From Nocardia sp. BSTN01 (GTDB lineage: Bacteria; Actinomycetota; Actinomycetes; Mycobacteriales; Mycobacteriaceae): a stretch of 64,000 bases of DNA. The notes under the pieces are model-generated. The model worked only from the letters and a program-made list of their open reading frames with translations, was not told the DNA's origin and did not search any database. Numbering within the stretch: the stretch's first letter is position 1; every line of letters starts with the position of its first letter. The stretch spans positions 1 to 64,000 of the forward strand of contig NZ_JADKYP010000030.1 in assembly GCF_015354405.1 (NCBI RefSeq). The letters are read 5' to 3'. The translations under genes and the position numbers were made by a program. This document shows, piece by piece, positions 46,407 to 55,239 of this stretch.

Positions 46407-47047
46407 ATGCGCGCGAGACGATTCTGCGACGCGTCCGCGAGGCCATCGGCGAACCGGTGGACGCGGTCGCCGTGCCGCGCGACTATCTGCGGACCGCGCC
46501 GGGAGTCGACCCAGACGATCGTGGCGCGATCCTGGAGCTGTTCGAACAGCGACTGGAACGCTATGGCGCTCAAGTGCGTCGGACCACCCTGGCCGGGGTC
46601 GCCGCGACCGTGGACCGGGAGCTGCGGAACGCGTCGGCGCGGGTGGTGCTGACGCCGCCCGGACTGCCGGACATCTGGACGGCCCTGTGGGCGGACCGCT
46701 CCGAGCACCGCGTCGTGACCGACGATCCGCCGCTGACGACGCTCGAACTGGACGCGGTCGACGCGGTCGTGACCACCTGCGCCGCGGCGATCGCGCAATC
46801 GGGCACGATCGTCCTGGACGGCGACGCCGGACAGGGCCGCCGCGCGCCCACCCTCGTCCCGGACTGTCACGTCTGCGTGGTCCACGCCGAACAGGTGAAA
46901 ACCGCACTGCCGGAGGTCGTTCCGCGTCTCGACCCGCGCCGCCCGACCACCTGGATCAGCGGTCCGTCGGCCACCGTGGATATCGAGATGACCCGCGTGC
47001 AGGGTGTGCACGGGCCCAGGCGATTGCTCGTGATCCTGGTGGAGTGA
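46403..47047 (+). CDS. lutC: Lactate oxidation protein LutC
   Basis: About 214 residues with one LUD domain: VVTTCAAAIAQSGTIVLDGDAGQGRRAPTLVPDCHVCVV and the closing WISGPSATVDIEMTRVQGVHGPR, both typical of LutC. Third gene of a tightly overlapping lutABC operon. A lactate permease or GntR regulator is not adjacent. The 250-base gap after it shows no gene. Confidence 0.92.
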   Translation: MNARETILRRVREAIGEPVDAVAVPRDYLRTAPGVDPDDRGAILELFEQRLERYGAQVRRTTLAGVAATVDRELRNASARVVLTPPGLPDIWTALWADRSEHRVVTDDPPLTTLELDAVDAVVTTCAAAIAQSGTIVLDGDAGQGRRAPTLVPDCHVCVVHAEQVKTALPEVVPRLDPRRPTTWISGPSATVDIEMTRVQGVHGPRRLLVILVE

Positions 47048-47297
47048 GAACAGCCCGAACCGCCTTCCCTTCCGCTGTCACGGACGAGGGCAGGACGCCT
47101 GGCCTGCGATCAGGGACCGGCCGCGTGGATCGGCAGGGTGTAGGCGGCCGATGGCTGATCGTGGTACATCTCCGGATGGGCGGCCGTCATCGACTCCGGC
47201 ACAGTGCGGAAGCGGCGGGAACGTCATGCGTGGATCATGGTCGATCGGTACTCGCCGACAGGAAGTGAGATCGACCGCGCGGTGAAGGAGGTGTCCG

Positions 47298-47972
47298 GTG
47301 TCGGCGCAGGTGATGGGCCCGGGTGAGCTGGCGGCGCGGATCGTGCGGGCCGCGGAGGGTGCGGGCGGGCGCCGGTACCTGATCGGGGTCGCCGGACCGC
47401 CGGGAGCCGGAAAGTCCACGCTGGCACAGGGTTTGGCGGAGGCGGTGCGGAGTCGGGGGGTGTCCGCCGAGGTGGCGGGGATGGACGGATTTCATCGGAC
47501 CTCGGCAGAGCTGCGTGACTCCGGCGCGCTCGGTCGCAAAGGGCAGCCCGATACCTTCGAGGTGGCGGCGTTCGTCGCGCGGCTTCGGACGCTGCGCGAC
47601 AGTGCGATCGGCGTGCCGGTGCCGTGGCCGGTCTACGATCGAGCCCGCCACGACCCGATCCCCGATGCGGTGACCTTCACCGGCGAACGGGTCGCGATCG
47701 TGGAAGGGAACTACCTTCTGCTGGATCGGCCGGGGTGGCGTGAGGTGCGGGTATATCTCGACGAGGTCTGGTACCTCGATGCCGAGGAATCGGTCATCGA
47801 ACAGCGCCTGCTGCGCCGGCATCGGCGCGGCGGTAAATCACCGGATCGCGCGCAGGCCATGGTCGCCGGCAGTGACCTGGCGAATGCCCGTCTCATCGCG
47901 CGGACCGCGGACCGGGCCGATCTCGTGCTGCGCGCGGTCCCCGGCGGCTACCGTATCCGCCCGGTTCGGTGA
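47298..47972 (+). CDS. P-loop nucleoside/sugar kinase family protein
   Basis: 224 residues. Uridine kinase/phosphoribulokinase-like fold: Walker A GVAGPPGAGKSTLAQ near residue 30, the substrate-binding DGFH in VAGMDGFHRT, and VPWPVYDRARHDPIPDAV, then VAIVEGNYLLLD as Walker B. It resembles the YggC/fructokinase-like group that phosphorylates small sugars or nucleosides; substrate is unknown. GTG start with GGAGGTG upstream. It is convergent with the PfkB gene. Confidence 0.85.
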   Translation: MSAQVMGPGELAARIVRAAEGAGGRRYLIGVAGPPGAGKSTLAQGLAEAVRSRGVSAEVAGMDGFHRTSAELRDSGALGRKGQPDTFEVAAFVARLRTLRDSAIGVPVPWPVYDRARHDPIPDAVTFTGERVAIVEGNYLLLDRPGWREVRVYLDEVWYLDAEESVIEQRLLRRHRRGGKSPDRAQAMVAGSDLANARLIARTADRADLVLRAVPGGYRIRPVR

Positions 47973-48052
47973 GCCGGTACGGCGTGCATCTGACCGGCTG
48001 ATTCGTTAGTGCGACTCCAGCCCGTCCCGGCGCGATGCGCGGCGCGGTCACC

Positions 48053-48925
48053 TCATTCGGCCCATTCACCGAGCCGGTCGCCCCACGCGCGGGTACCGAA
48101 GAACCGGCACGACAGGGTGGCGACCGCGGCGGCGCGGGTGAGCGCGTCGACGAAGTCGTGGCCGCGGGAGTGGTACGCGCAGAACGCGCCGTGCAGGATG
48201 TCCCCGGCGCCGAGCGTATCCGCGCCGTCCACGTCCTCCACCGTGATCTCGCCCCGAACACCGTCGGCGGAGTACATGATCGGTTGCTGCCCGCGCGTGA
48301 CGGCGACCGCGTGGACCCCGATCCGGTGCAGGTGGGCGAACACGTCCCGGGAGTCCGGCGGCGCGAACGAGGCCGAGCAGATGGCGATGTCGACCAGCGG
48401 CAGCAACTCCGCGTGTTCCGGCTTCCAGCGGCCCCCGTCGAGCACCACCGGAATTCCCGCGTCGCGCGCCACCCGCGCGATGCCGAGGGCGAGTTCGAGG
48501 TGATGTCCGTCGACGAGCACCACCGAGGCGTCCCGGACGAGGGCCGCGAATTCGTCGTCGAAGGACACCTCGATGCCCGAACCGTCCAGCGAGACAACGG
48601 TTCGCGTCCCGGCACCGGCCGCGACGACGATGGACGAGATCGGCGGCGGGTCGGTACGCCGCGCCGTCGTGTCGACGAGTTCGACACCGTGGGACCGTAG
48701 ATCGTCGCGGATCAGCGCGGTGAGCGGATGCTGACCGACGGCGGTGAGCAGCCGGGCACCGCCGGTCAGTATCGCGCAGGCCACCGCGGCATTGGCGGCC
48801 GGTCCACCGGCGCCCAGAAATTGGTCGCGCGCACGGGTTTTGGTGTCCTCGACCGGATAGGCGTCGACGGCGTAGGAGAGGTCGACGGTGGTGAGGCCGA
48901 CGAACAGCGGGACGCTCATTCTCAT
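48053..48925 (-). CDS. PfkB family carbohydrate kinase
   Basis: 290 residues. Ribokinase-like: GAGGPAANAAVACAILTGGARLLTAVGQ near the N-terminus binds the sugar, and VDGADTLGAGDILHGAF near residue 235 carries the catalytic Asp and anion hole (DTxGAGD). It phosphorylates an unknown sugar or nucleoside. The start ATG 48925 overlaps the stop of the TetR gene by four bases, so both are made from one transcript. Confidence 0.88.
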   Translation of the reverse strand: MRMSVPLFVGLTTVDLSYAVDAYPVEDTKTRARDQFLGAGGPAANAAVACAILTGGARLLTAVGQHPLTALIRDDLRSHGVELVDTTARRTDPPPISSIVVAAGAGTRTVVSLDGSGIEVSFDDEFAALVRDASVVLVDGHHLELALGIARVARDAGIPVVLDGGRWKPEHAELLPLVDIAICSASFAPPDSRDVFAHLHRIGVHAVAVTRGQQPIMYSADGVRGEITVEDVDGADTLGAGDILHGAFCAYHSRGHDFVDALTRAAAVATLSCRFFGTRAWGDRLGEWAE

Positions 48926-49494
48926 CCCTTCCGTGCCGGTCCGGCCGGACGCATCAGGAGCGGGGCGACGAACCGCTCCACCGTCCGGCGTTCTGCGGCG
49001 GCATCGGGCAGCGGCCAGGTGAGCAGCGACAACACCACCCGCACGATCCACTCCGCCGCGTCGTCGTCTCCGGCGATTCCGGTGAGCGCGGTGGCGATGC
49101 CGCGCAGTTCGGGCATGGCCACCACGTGGTCGCCGGTGGCGCCCGCCCCCGCCAGGAACGCCGACAGCGTGGGTTCGGCGCGGATCGCCGCGAGCGAGGC
49201 GAGGACGGCCTCCACCACGCGCCGCGGGCCGCGCAACGGTGCCACGGTCGCGGCCACCCGTTCGGCGATATCTCGCGCCGCCGACACCGTCACGATCCGG
49301 ACCAGCTCCGGCTTCCCGCCGACGTGCCGGTACACGGTGGCCCGGGAGCAGCCCACGCGTTCGGCCACATCGTCGATGCTCACCCGGTCGATTCCGCGTT
49401 CCAGGAACAGGTCGGCCGCTGCCGCTTCGATGCGCGAGCGAGCGACGGTGCGCCGCACCCCTCCCGCAAGCCAATCGACGTCGGTGGTTCGCAT
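48922..49494 (-). CDS. TetR family transcriptional regulator (QsdR-like)
   Basis: About 190 residues. The helix-turn-helix is IEAAAADLFLERGIDRVSIDDVAERVGCSRATVYRHVGGKPELV, roughly residues 20-65. The C-terminal domain is unassigned. ATG 49494 gives the normal spacing before the domain; longer frames upstream are unsupported. It is co-transcribed with the sugar kinase and divergent from a cytochrome P450 gene. Confidence 0.88.
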   Translation of the reverse strand: MRTTDVDWLAGGVRRTVARSRIEAAAADLFLERGIDRVSIDDVAERVGCSRATVYRHVGGKPELVRIVTVSAARDIAERVAATVAPLRGPRRVVEAVLASLAAIRAEPTLSAFLAGAGATGDHVVAMPELRGIATALTGIAGDDDAAEWIVRVVLSLLTWPLPDAAAERRTVERFVAPLLMRPAGPARKG

Positions 49495-49733
49495 CGCAGG
49501 ACATGGTCCCTTCGGTCTGTGGTGTCTCGTCCCGAGACGAAACAGCGAAATTGTCTCACGAGCGGCTCCGCTTGTATACGCCCTCCAAGTGGGCAAACAG
49601 CGCTGCCTCGATCCGCCGGGGAGAGCTCGGTGTATGAGCAAGGTCTCCCTTCTGTCTCATGATGCGACGCCGATTGACACACGTCTCCGGCCCGCGCACG
49701 GTGAGCGCACCCGTTCCCCGAGGGAGTTCACCG

Positions 49734-50972
49734 ATGACCACGACCGTGCCGGACGGATCGGAACTGTTCCTGTCCGCTCATCTCGACGACCCGTATCCGC
49801 TCTACGACCGCCTGCGCGGCGGGGCTCCGGTCTACCGGGTGCCCGGTACCGACTTTCACCTCGTGTCGTCCTGGGAACTCGTCACCGAAGCGGCTGCCCG
49901 CACCGCCGAGTTCTCCTCCCACCTCACCGCGGTGCTGCTGCGTCATCCGGGCGCCGCCCCGACCGCCTTCGACCTCGACGGCGGCGGTCACGCGGTCCAT
50001 GTTCTCGCCACGGCCGACGATCCGTCCCACGCCGTCCACCGCAAACTCGTCTCGAGTGTGCTGGCCGGGCGCATCCGGGAACTCGGCCCTGCGGTCGAGG
50101 ATCTGGTGGATCGACTCTGGTCGCAGCACGTCCGCGACGGCCGTATCGACTGGGCCGCCGATATGGCCGACCGGCTGCCGCTGGCCGTGGTCGCGGCGGT
50201 GGTCGGTGTGCCCGGCGACGATGTGCCCCAGCTGCTCGAGTGGGCCTACGACAGCACCGAAATGCTCGGCGCCGTGGTGGACGCGCAACGTCTTCCGCGA
50301 CTGGTGCATTCGGCAGCGCTGCTCGCCGGGTACCTCCACGAACAACTGCGCCGGACGCTGGGCGCGGGCATGCCCGACGGCCCGCCGCGAACCGTGCTCG
50401 ACGCGCTGGCCCGTGCGTGCCGTACCGGCACTCTCACCGAGGAGGTCGCGGTCTTGATTCTCGTCCAGCTGGTCGGCGCCGGGGGCGAATCCACCGCCGG
50501 CCTGATCGCCTCGGCGGCCCGAATCCTCGCCACACACCGCGATATTCAGCACCGGCTCCGCACCGGCCCGCACCTGATTCCCGCCTTCCTCGACGAGGTG
50601 CTCCGCCTCGAATCGCCCTTCCGCGGCCACTATCGCCATGTCACCACCGACACCGTTCTCGGGGATGTCTCCTTGCCCGCCGGAAGCCACCTCCTGCTGC
50701 TGTGGGGCGCGGCCAATCGCGACCCGGCGATCTTCCCGGAACCCGCCACCGTCGAGCTGAACCGTCCGAACATCAAGTCGCACACCGCCTTCGGCCGTGG
50801 GCTGCATTTCTGCGTCGGCTCTGCCCTGGCGAAACTGGAAGCCCGCACCGCGATCACGGCCCTTCTCGACCGCAGCACCGACATCGCGCTCTCCGCACCC
50901 CCGCGGTGGACCCCGAGCATCCTCGTCCGCCGCCACACCGCCCTGCCGCTGCGCATCCGGACTGCGGAATAG
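49734..50972 (+). CDS. Cytochrome P450
   Basis: About 412 residues. I-helix VGAGGESTAGLI (oxygen activation; E before S-T), ExxR as EVLRLESP, and the haem-Cys loop FGRGLHFCVGSALAKLEARTAI near residue 355. PERF-like region is NRDPAIFPEPATVEL. A soluble bacterial class I enzyme, needing a ferredoxin such as the one at 60690. Substrate and family are not recognised. ATG 49734 has GAGGGAG upstream. The TetR gene divergent from it may regulate it. Confidence 0.9.
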   Translation: MTTTVPDGSELFLSAHLDDPYPLYDRLRGGAPVYRVPGTDFHLVSSWELVTEAAARTAEFSSHLTAVLLRHPGAAPTAFDLDGGGHAVHVLATADDPSHAVHRKLVSSVLAGRIRELGPAVEDLVDRLWSQHVRDGRIDWAADMADRLPLAVVAAVVGVPGDDVPQLLEWAYDSTEMLGAVVDAQRLPRLVHSAALLAGYLHEQLRRTLGAGMPDGPPRTVLDALARACRTGTLTEEVAVLILVQLVGAGGESTAGLIASAARILATHRDIQHRLRTGPHLIPAFLDEVLRLESPFRGHYRHVTTDTVLGDVSLPAGSHLLLLWGAANRDPAIFPEPATVELNRPNIKSHTAFGRGLHFCVGSALAKLEARTAITALLDRSTDIALSAPPRWTPSILVRRHTALPLRIRTAE

Positions 50973-51066
50973 GACAGCGGTCGCCCCGCGGTCACCTCGA
51001 TCGCGCGGCGTCGCCCGAGGTCGTCCGCGCGATCGCGGTGCGCTGTCAGGTACCGGAGGAAGGTGC

Positions 51067-51204
51067 CCAAACGAACTCGTCGACCTGGCGCACGAGGGTG
51101 TCCTCGATATCGCTGTCGAACGTTTCATCCTCGACGACGGTCCCGAGGCATACCGCAGGCTCGCGGCGGGCACCCTGCGCGGCCGCGCCGTCATCGTCGC
51201 CTGA
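51067..51204 (+). pseudogene. C-terminal remnant of a zinc-type alcohol dehydrogenase
   Basis: About 45 codons read NELVDLAHEGVLDIAVERF, then LDDGPEAYRRLAAGTLRGRAVIV and a stop. This is the usual last part of a medium-chain alcohol dehydrogenase. The rest of the gene (about 300 codons) is absent: the P450 stop lies less than 100 bases upstream. It is a truncated relic and points to a past deletion here. Confidence 0.65.
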
Positions 51205-51234
51205 TCGCCTCTCGGCCGCGCCCCGCCGCCGGAC

Positions 51235-52374
51235 TCACACGGCGAGCGCCGACTTGTTGTACTCCTCGAGTAGCCCTGCCGCGTAATTGCGCCGGTCGTT
51301 GGTCGAAAGGCCCGCGCTCTTCTCGTAGTACCTGTCGAAGGCCTCGGCCACGGTCCGGGCGTCGTTGGGGTTCGCGGTGACGGCGTTGTTCGCCTGCTGA
51401 TAGTCGCCACCGCGCAGTTCCTGAACCATGTAATCCAGATGGGTATGCCAGTCGCCGATATTCTCACCGGGCCTCTGCGCGAATGCCTGGAGGCCGGAAA
51501 GCCGGTTGAAACGCCACTGGAACAGGCCCTTCGCCGATCCGTTGTCGCCGGTGGCGGAAACATCGAATCCCGACTCGAATTTCGCGTTGGCGACGATGCC
51601 GGCGGCCTGCGCCGGTGTGAAGTGGTAGGTATCGATGAGGTACTTCATCATCGCCATCGCGGTGGGCTTTTCCGTGGTCGGAATGATCGCGGTACCCATG
51701 GATCCGGACTGGCCGCTCCACGGAGTGCTTCCGTTGTATCCCGCCGGAGTGGCTCCCGCGGAGGGACTCGAACCGGGCGACACAGCCGGTATCGGATTGC
51801 CGGTGGAGGACGGCGGGGCGTCGCCCTTGATCTTCAGCGCCGCGGCCGCGGCCTGGTCGGAGACACCGTGGACTTTGTCGTATGTCGTGCCGACGGTCTC
51901 CCACACGCCCTTGAACAGGCCGTCGATGATGTCTCTGGGTAATTCCTTGTGGGAGGTGCCGTCCTTGTCCTTCACCGTCCGCACGGATTTGAAGGACGCG
52001 TCGATCTTCGTGTTGAGTTCTCCCACCGCGGTATCGACGGCCCCGTAGGCCTCGGTCACGGCATCGCCGATGCCCGCGGTTCGCACCACGATGCCCGCGT
52101 CCTTGCGCTGGATGCCGGACGTCGCCGTGTGCATCTGGCTCTTGTGATCGCTGTACTTGTCGATCATCGCCGACTCGTCCTCGGGATCGGCGATTCCCTG
52201 GCCGCGCAACATTCCGCGCAGGTCGGGTGCCTTCGACGGCGTGCCCGAACCGAGCAGCCGAACCTGTTCTTGGATAACCCCTTCCGCGGCGCTGAAAAGC
52301 GCTTTCAAGCCCGCCGGCGCACAGTCCGGGAGCTCGTGCAGATCGCCCAGTCGGCTGGTGCCATCGGAGCTCAT
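51235..52374 (-). CDS. Helical-bundle protein with phage tail lysozyme-like domain
   Basis: 379 residues. Residues about 10-180 are helical with an ESX/WXG100-like look (no Pro, many Ala/Asp/Ser), then a Pro/Ser/Gly linker (185-235), then a phage-type lysozyme domain (PF18013-like): AMMKYLIDTYHFTPAQAAGIVANAKFESGFDVSATGDNGSAKGLFQW with a likely catalytic E267. No Sec signal peptide is seen, so export, if it occurs, may be by a type VII-like route. Peptidoglycan is the probable substrate. The next gene on the same strand is a membrane protein, with 200 bases between. Confidence 0.75.
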   Translation of the reverse strand: MSSDGTSRLGDLHELPDCAPAGLKALFSAAEGVIQEQVRLLGSGTPSKAPDLRGMLRGQGIADPEDESAMIDKYSDHKSQMHTATSGIQRKDAGIVVRTAGIGDAVTEAYGAVDTAVGELNTKIDASFKSVRTVKDKDGTSHKELPRDIIDGLFKGVWETVGTTYDKVHGVSDQAAAAALKIKGDAPPSSTGNPIPAVSPGSSPSAGATPAGYNGSTPWSGQSGSMGTAIIPTTEKPTAMAMMKYLIDTYHFTPAQAAGIVANAKFESGFDVSATGDNGSAKGLFQWRFNRLSGLQAFAQRPGENIGDWHTHLDYMVQELRGGDYQQANNAVTANPNDARTVAEAFDRYYEKSAGLSTNDRRNYAAGLLEEYNKSALAV

Positions 52375-52575
52375 CGGGGCCTCGCTCTCAACCAGGCAGA
52401 GTCGACACGCGTCGGTGACCGGACTTCCCGGAACGGGGGAGGTCGTCGACCTTCGGCGACACGTCGTGTGCGCCGCCGACGCCGACCCGGTGGTCCCACC
52501 GACATCACTGCCGGAAGCATAAGGGTGGCGTCGGAAGGCTCTACTCCCGACGCTGGGAAGAGATCCGCGCCGCGC

Positions 52576-53577
52576 CTACTCCGTCGCGCACTTGGACCAT
52601 TTGTTGAACGGTCCCGATACCCCGTAGTTGTCCTGCGCGCTGGTGACGGCTTTGGATTCGGCCTCTTCCGCGGTGGTGCCCCAGGTGGAGGCCCAGCCGT
52701 TGTTCTGGCCGACGACCACCGCGACGCAGGCGTTGCGCGCCCACGCCGCCGGCTGTGCGCAACCGGGGCAACGGGTTTGGACCTGGTTGGTGGCGTCGTC
52801 GGAGCTGACCGTGCTGCGCGCCCAGGTCACCTTGCCGGTGTCGGCGTCGTAGCCTGCGGCGATCCAGACGTCGGCCGGTGTGGCCGGAGGCGGGGGAGCG
52901 TAGCGGGTGGTCTCGCGGGTGGTGGGTGCGGTCGAGGTCGAATACGTCGGCGAGGGGCGGGTGGTCGTCGACTGCTGGCCGGCCGCATCGGTATCGCTGT
53001 TCTTGTTGTGGTTGTGCACCACGATCACCGCGACGACCGCGCCCAGCACGAGGACCGCCGCGACCACTGCCGCGACGATCGCCAGCACCTTGCCGCCACC
53101 CGAATTCTGCTGCGGCGCACCGGGATACGGGTAGGGCTGCCCACCGTACTGCGGGTCCGGATACGGCTGCGCATACGGTTGCCCGCCCGGATATCCGCCT
53201 TCGGGATAGCCGCCCGGCGGATATGCCTGCCCATACATCGGGGGCTGATTCGGATCGCCCGGATACGGCACCCCGGCGGGATACCCCTGTCCCGCATGGA
53301 CGGTGGGATCCTCGGACCCGGGCGGCGGGCCCGGATGTCCACCGGGATACGCCTGGGTCGGCGGCGCCTGCTGTCCGGGGTAGGCCTGCGTCGGCGGGGC
53401 GGGTTGTCCCGGATAGGCCTGGGTGGGCGGCGCCGGTTGCTGGGGTGCGGGGCCGCCGGGCTGCGCGCCGGGATCCGGCACGCCACCGGGGTAGGCCCGG
53501 GTCGGCGGCGCCGGTGGCGGGCCCGACTCGCCCGACGGTGGCTGCTGCGGGGAATCCGGGCGATCGTCGGCGGCCAT
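52576..53577 (-). CDS. Proline/glycine/tyrosine-rich membrane protein with DUF4189-like domain
   Basis: 333 residues. Residues 1-160 are low-complexity Pro/Gly/Tyr, with APPTQAYPG(Q/G) repeated. One transmembrane helix lies at about 164-188. The extracytoplasmic part (about 235-333) matches the DUF4189 pattern: ADVWIAAGYDADTGKVTWA, then paired cysteines (CPGC), NACVAVVVGQNNGW and AEEAESKAVTSAQDNYG. The cytoplasmic proline-rich tail is common in actinobacterial cell-envelope proteins. Function is unknown. Confidence 0.75.
   Translation of the reverse strand: MAADDRPDSPQQPPSGESGPPPAPPTRAYPGGVPDPGAQPGGPAPQQPAPPTQAYPGQPAPPTQAYPGQQAPPTQAYPGGHPGPPPGSEDPTVHAGQGYPAGVPYPGDPNQPPMYGQAYPPGGYPEGGYPGGQPYAQPYPDPQYGGQPYPYPGAPQQNSGGGKVLAIVAAVVAAVLVLGAVVAVIVVHNHNKNSDTDAAGQQSTTTRPSPTYSTSTAPTTRETTRYAPPPPATPADVWIAAGYDADTGKVTWARSTVSSDDATNQVQTRCPGCAQPAAWARNACVAVVVGQNNGWASTWGTTAEEAESKAVTSAQDNYGVSGPFNKWSKCATE
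53338..53433 (-). repeat. Tandem 11-residue coding repeats
   Basis: Three consecutive copies of APPTQAYPG(Q/G) at about residues 49-80 of the DUF4189-like protein, plus a diverged copy (APPTRAYPGG) at 23-32. Expected in proline-rich tails; the count may vary between strains. Confidence 0.85.
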
Positions 53578-53690
53578 CGCCTACCGCGCCCGGCTCGTCG
53601 AAATGCGCTGTGTCGTGGTCGGCATCGACATCGACCGTGCCCCCGTCCCTGCTGTGAATCGTATCGGCGAGCCACTGTAGCGCATACCTA

Positions 53691-53742
53691 TGACGTCAAG
53701 TTTGCCCGAAATAGCATTCTCGGATTTGGAGAGCAATATTGC
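53691..53742. promoter_or_regulatory. Palindromes upstream of the 53803 P450
   Basis: TGACGTCA (53691-53698) and GCAATATTGC (53733-53742) are perfect palindromes in an AT-rich gap ahead of the P450 gene. They could be regulator sites; no known box is matched. Confidence 0.35.
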
Positions 53743-53802
53743 CGTCGCCACTATTCTGATAAGTCGGAGCCTGAGACCGGGGACGCCCGAGAGGACAGCA
53801 TC

Positions 53803-55152
53803 GTGACCGTGCACGCCGACGACCACAGACAGCCGCGCTACGACTTCGATCGCCATGCGCCGCAGTACCGCGACAACTTCGACGCGATCACCACCGACAT
53901 GCACCGGCGGTGCCCGCTGGCCTGGTCGCCGACCTACGGCGGGCACTGGGTGGCGGCCGGCAGCCGGGAGGTGTTCAGCCTCGCGCGGTCGGAAAACGTG
54001 TCGAGCGATCATGATCCGAACGGGGAGCGCCGCGGCTATCGCGGTATCACCATTCCGTTTCCCGAGACCGGGAATGCCATCCGCAACGGCATCCTCGAAA
54101 TGGATCCGCCCGAACAGCGGTTGTGGCGCCAAGCGCTCAATCCCTATCTGTCACCGGCCGCGGTGCAGCGCTGGGTGCCGTTCGTCGACGAGGTGGTCCG
54201 GGCGAGCCTCGACGATCGGATCGAGAGCGGGCGGATCGATTTCGTCGACGATCTGGCCAATATCGTGCCCGCCGTCCTCACCCTGGCGATGCTCGGCATA
54301 CCGCTGCGCAAATGGCAGCTGTACTGCGAACCCGCGCACGCCTCGGTCTACACCCCGCCCAATTCTCCTGATATCGAACGGGTTCGGCGTCAGCACGAGG
54401 CGATGGGGCTGGATCTGCTGATCAATCTCACGGAGGTGCGGGAGAATCCGCGTCCGGGAATCATCGAGGCGCTGACCCGGCTCGAGCTCGACGGGACCGC
54501 GCCGCCGGATATCGAACTGCTGGGCATGCTGGGCCTGCTGATCGGTGGCGGTTTCGACACCACCACCGCGCTGACCGCCCATGCGCTGGAATGGCTCTCG
54601 GACCATCCGGATCAGCGGGCGATCATGAGCACCGAACGCGAGGTGCTGTTGAACTCGGCGACCGAGGAATTCCTCCGCTACTTCACTCCCGCACCCGGCG
54701 ACGGCCGCACCATCGCCGCGGATTGCGAATACGCGGGCATCCGGCTCGAGGAGGGGGAGCGGCTGTGGCTGTCGTGGGCGATGGCCAATCGCGATCCGGA
54801 ATTGTTCCCGGATCCCAACACCCTCGATCTGGACCGGAAAGGCAACCGCCACTTCAGCTTCGGCCTGGGCGTGCACCGCTGTATCGGATCCAATGTGGCG
54901 CGCACCGTATTCAAGCGCATGCTGGTCGCGGTGCTCGATCGGCTGCCGGATTTCCGGTGTGATCCCGGCGGCGCGGTGCATTACGACACGATCGGCGTGA
55001 TCCAGGGGATGCGCCACCTACCGGCCACGTTCACACCCGGCCGGCGGCTGGGACCAGGGCTGGACGAAACCCTGGAGACCCTGCAGCTGCTCTGCGACGA
55101 GAATCGTCTGGCCGAACCGGTCACCGTCCGGCGCGACGGCGCCGACCTCTGA
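53803..55152 (+). CDS. Cytochrome P450
   Basis: 449 residues. The I-helix reads LLIGGGFDTTTALTAHALEWL (D-T-T), the ExxR is EEFLRYFTP, and the haem loop is FSFGLGVHRCIGSNVAR with the Cys ligand. The N-terminal part differs from the CYP125 and CYP123 types. GTG 53803 is preceded by GAGAGGA. Family not recognised. It is convergent with the SDR gene next to it. Confidence 0.88.
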   Translation: MTVHADDHRQPRYDFDRHAPQYRDNFDAITTDMHRRCPLAWSPTYGGHWVAAGSREVFSLARSENVSSDHDPNGERRGYRGITIPFPETGNAIRNGILEMDPPEQRLWRQALNPYLSPAAVQRWVPFVDEVVRASLDDRIESGRIDFVDDLANIVPAVLTLAMLGIPLRKWQLYCEPAHASVYTPPNSPDIERVRRQHEAMGLDLLINLTEVRENPRPGIIEALTRLELDGTAPPDIELLGMLGLLIGGGFDTTTALTAHALEWLSDHPDQRAIMSTEREVLLNSATEEFLRYFTPAPGDGRTIAADCEYAGIRLEEGERLWLSWAMANRDPELFPDPNTLDLDRKGNRHFSFGLGVHRCIGSNVARTVFKRMLVAVLDRLPDFRCDPGGAVHYDTIGVIQGMRHLPATFTPGRRLGPGLDETLETLQLLCDENRLAEPVTVRRDGADL

Positions 55153-55200
55153 GCGCGGAAGGCGCTGCGGCCGAGCCCGGTTCACCACACTTCTGCGCAA

Positions 55201-55227
55201 ACGCCCGTCCCGTGGCGGGACGGGCGT
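55201..55227. terminator. Hairpin between convergent P450 and SDR genes
   Basis: A perfect 12-bp stem (55201-55212 with 55216-55227), 3-base loop. On the minus strand it is followed by TTT, so it terminates the SDR operon well and probably the P450 too. Confidence 0.8.
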
Positions 55228-55239
55228 CGCTAGCGCTCG

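Noticed and set aside
44616-46907. 763-codon minus-strand open frame over lutABC
   Set aside because: Antisense to three genes with intact Fe-S motifs.
53338-53433. Short tandem repeats that might suggest a CRISPR array
   Set aside because: They are in-frame coding repeats of APPTQAYPG with no spacers and no cas genes.
51949-53802. Upstream extension of the 53803 P450 by more than 600 codons
   Set aside because: The extension is antisense to two genes; the P450 begins at a GTG with its own ribosome-binding site.
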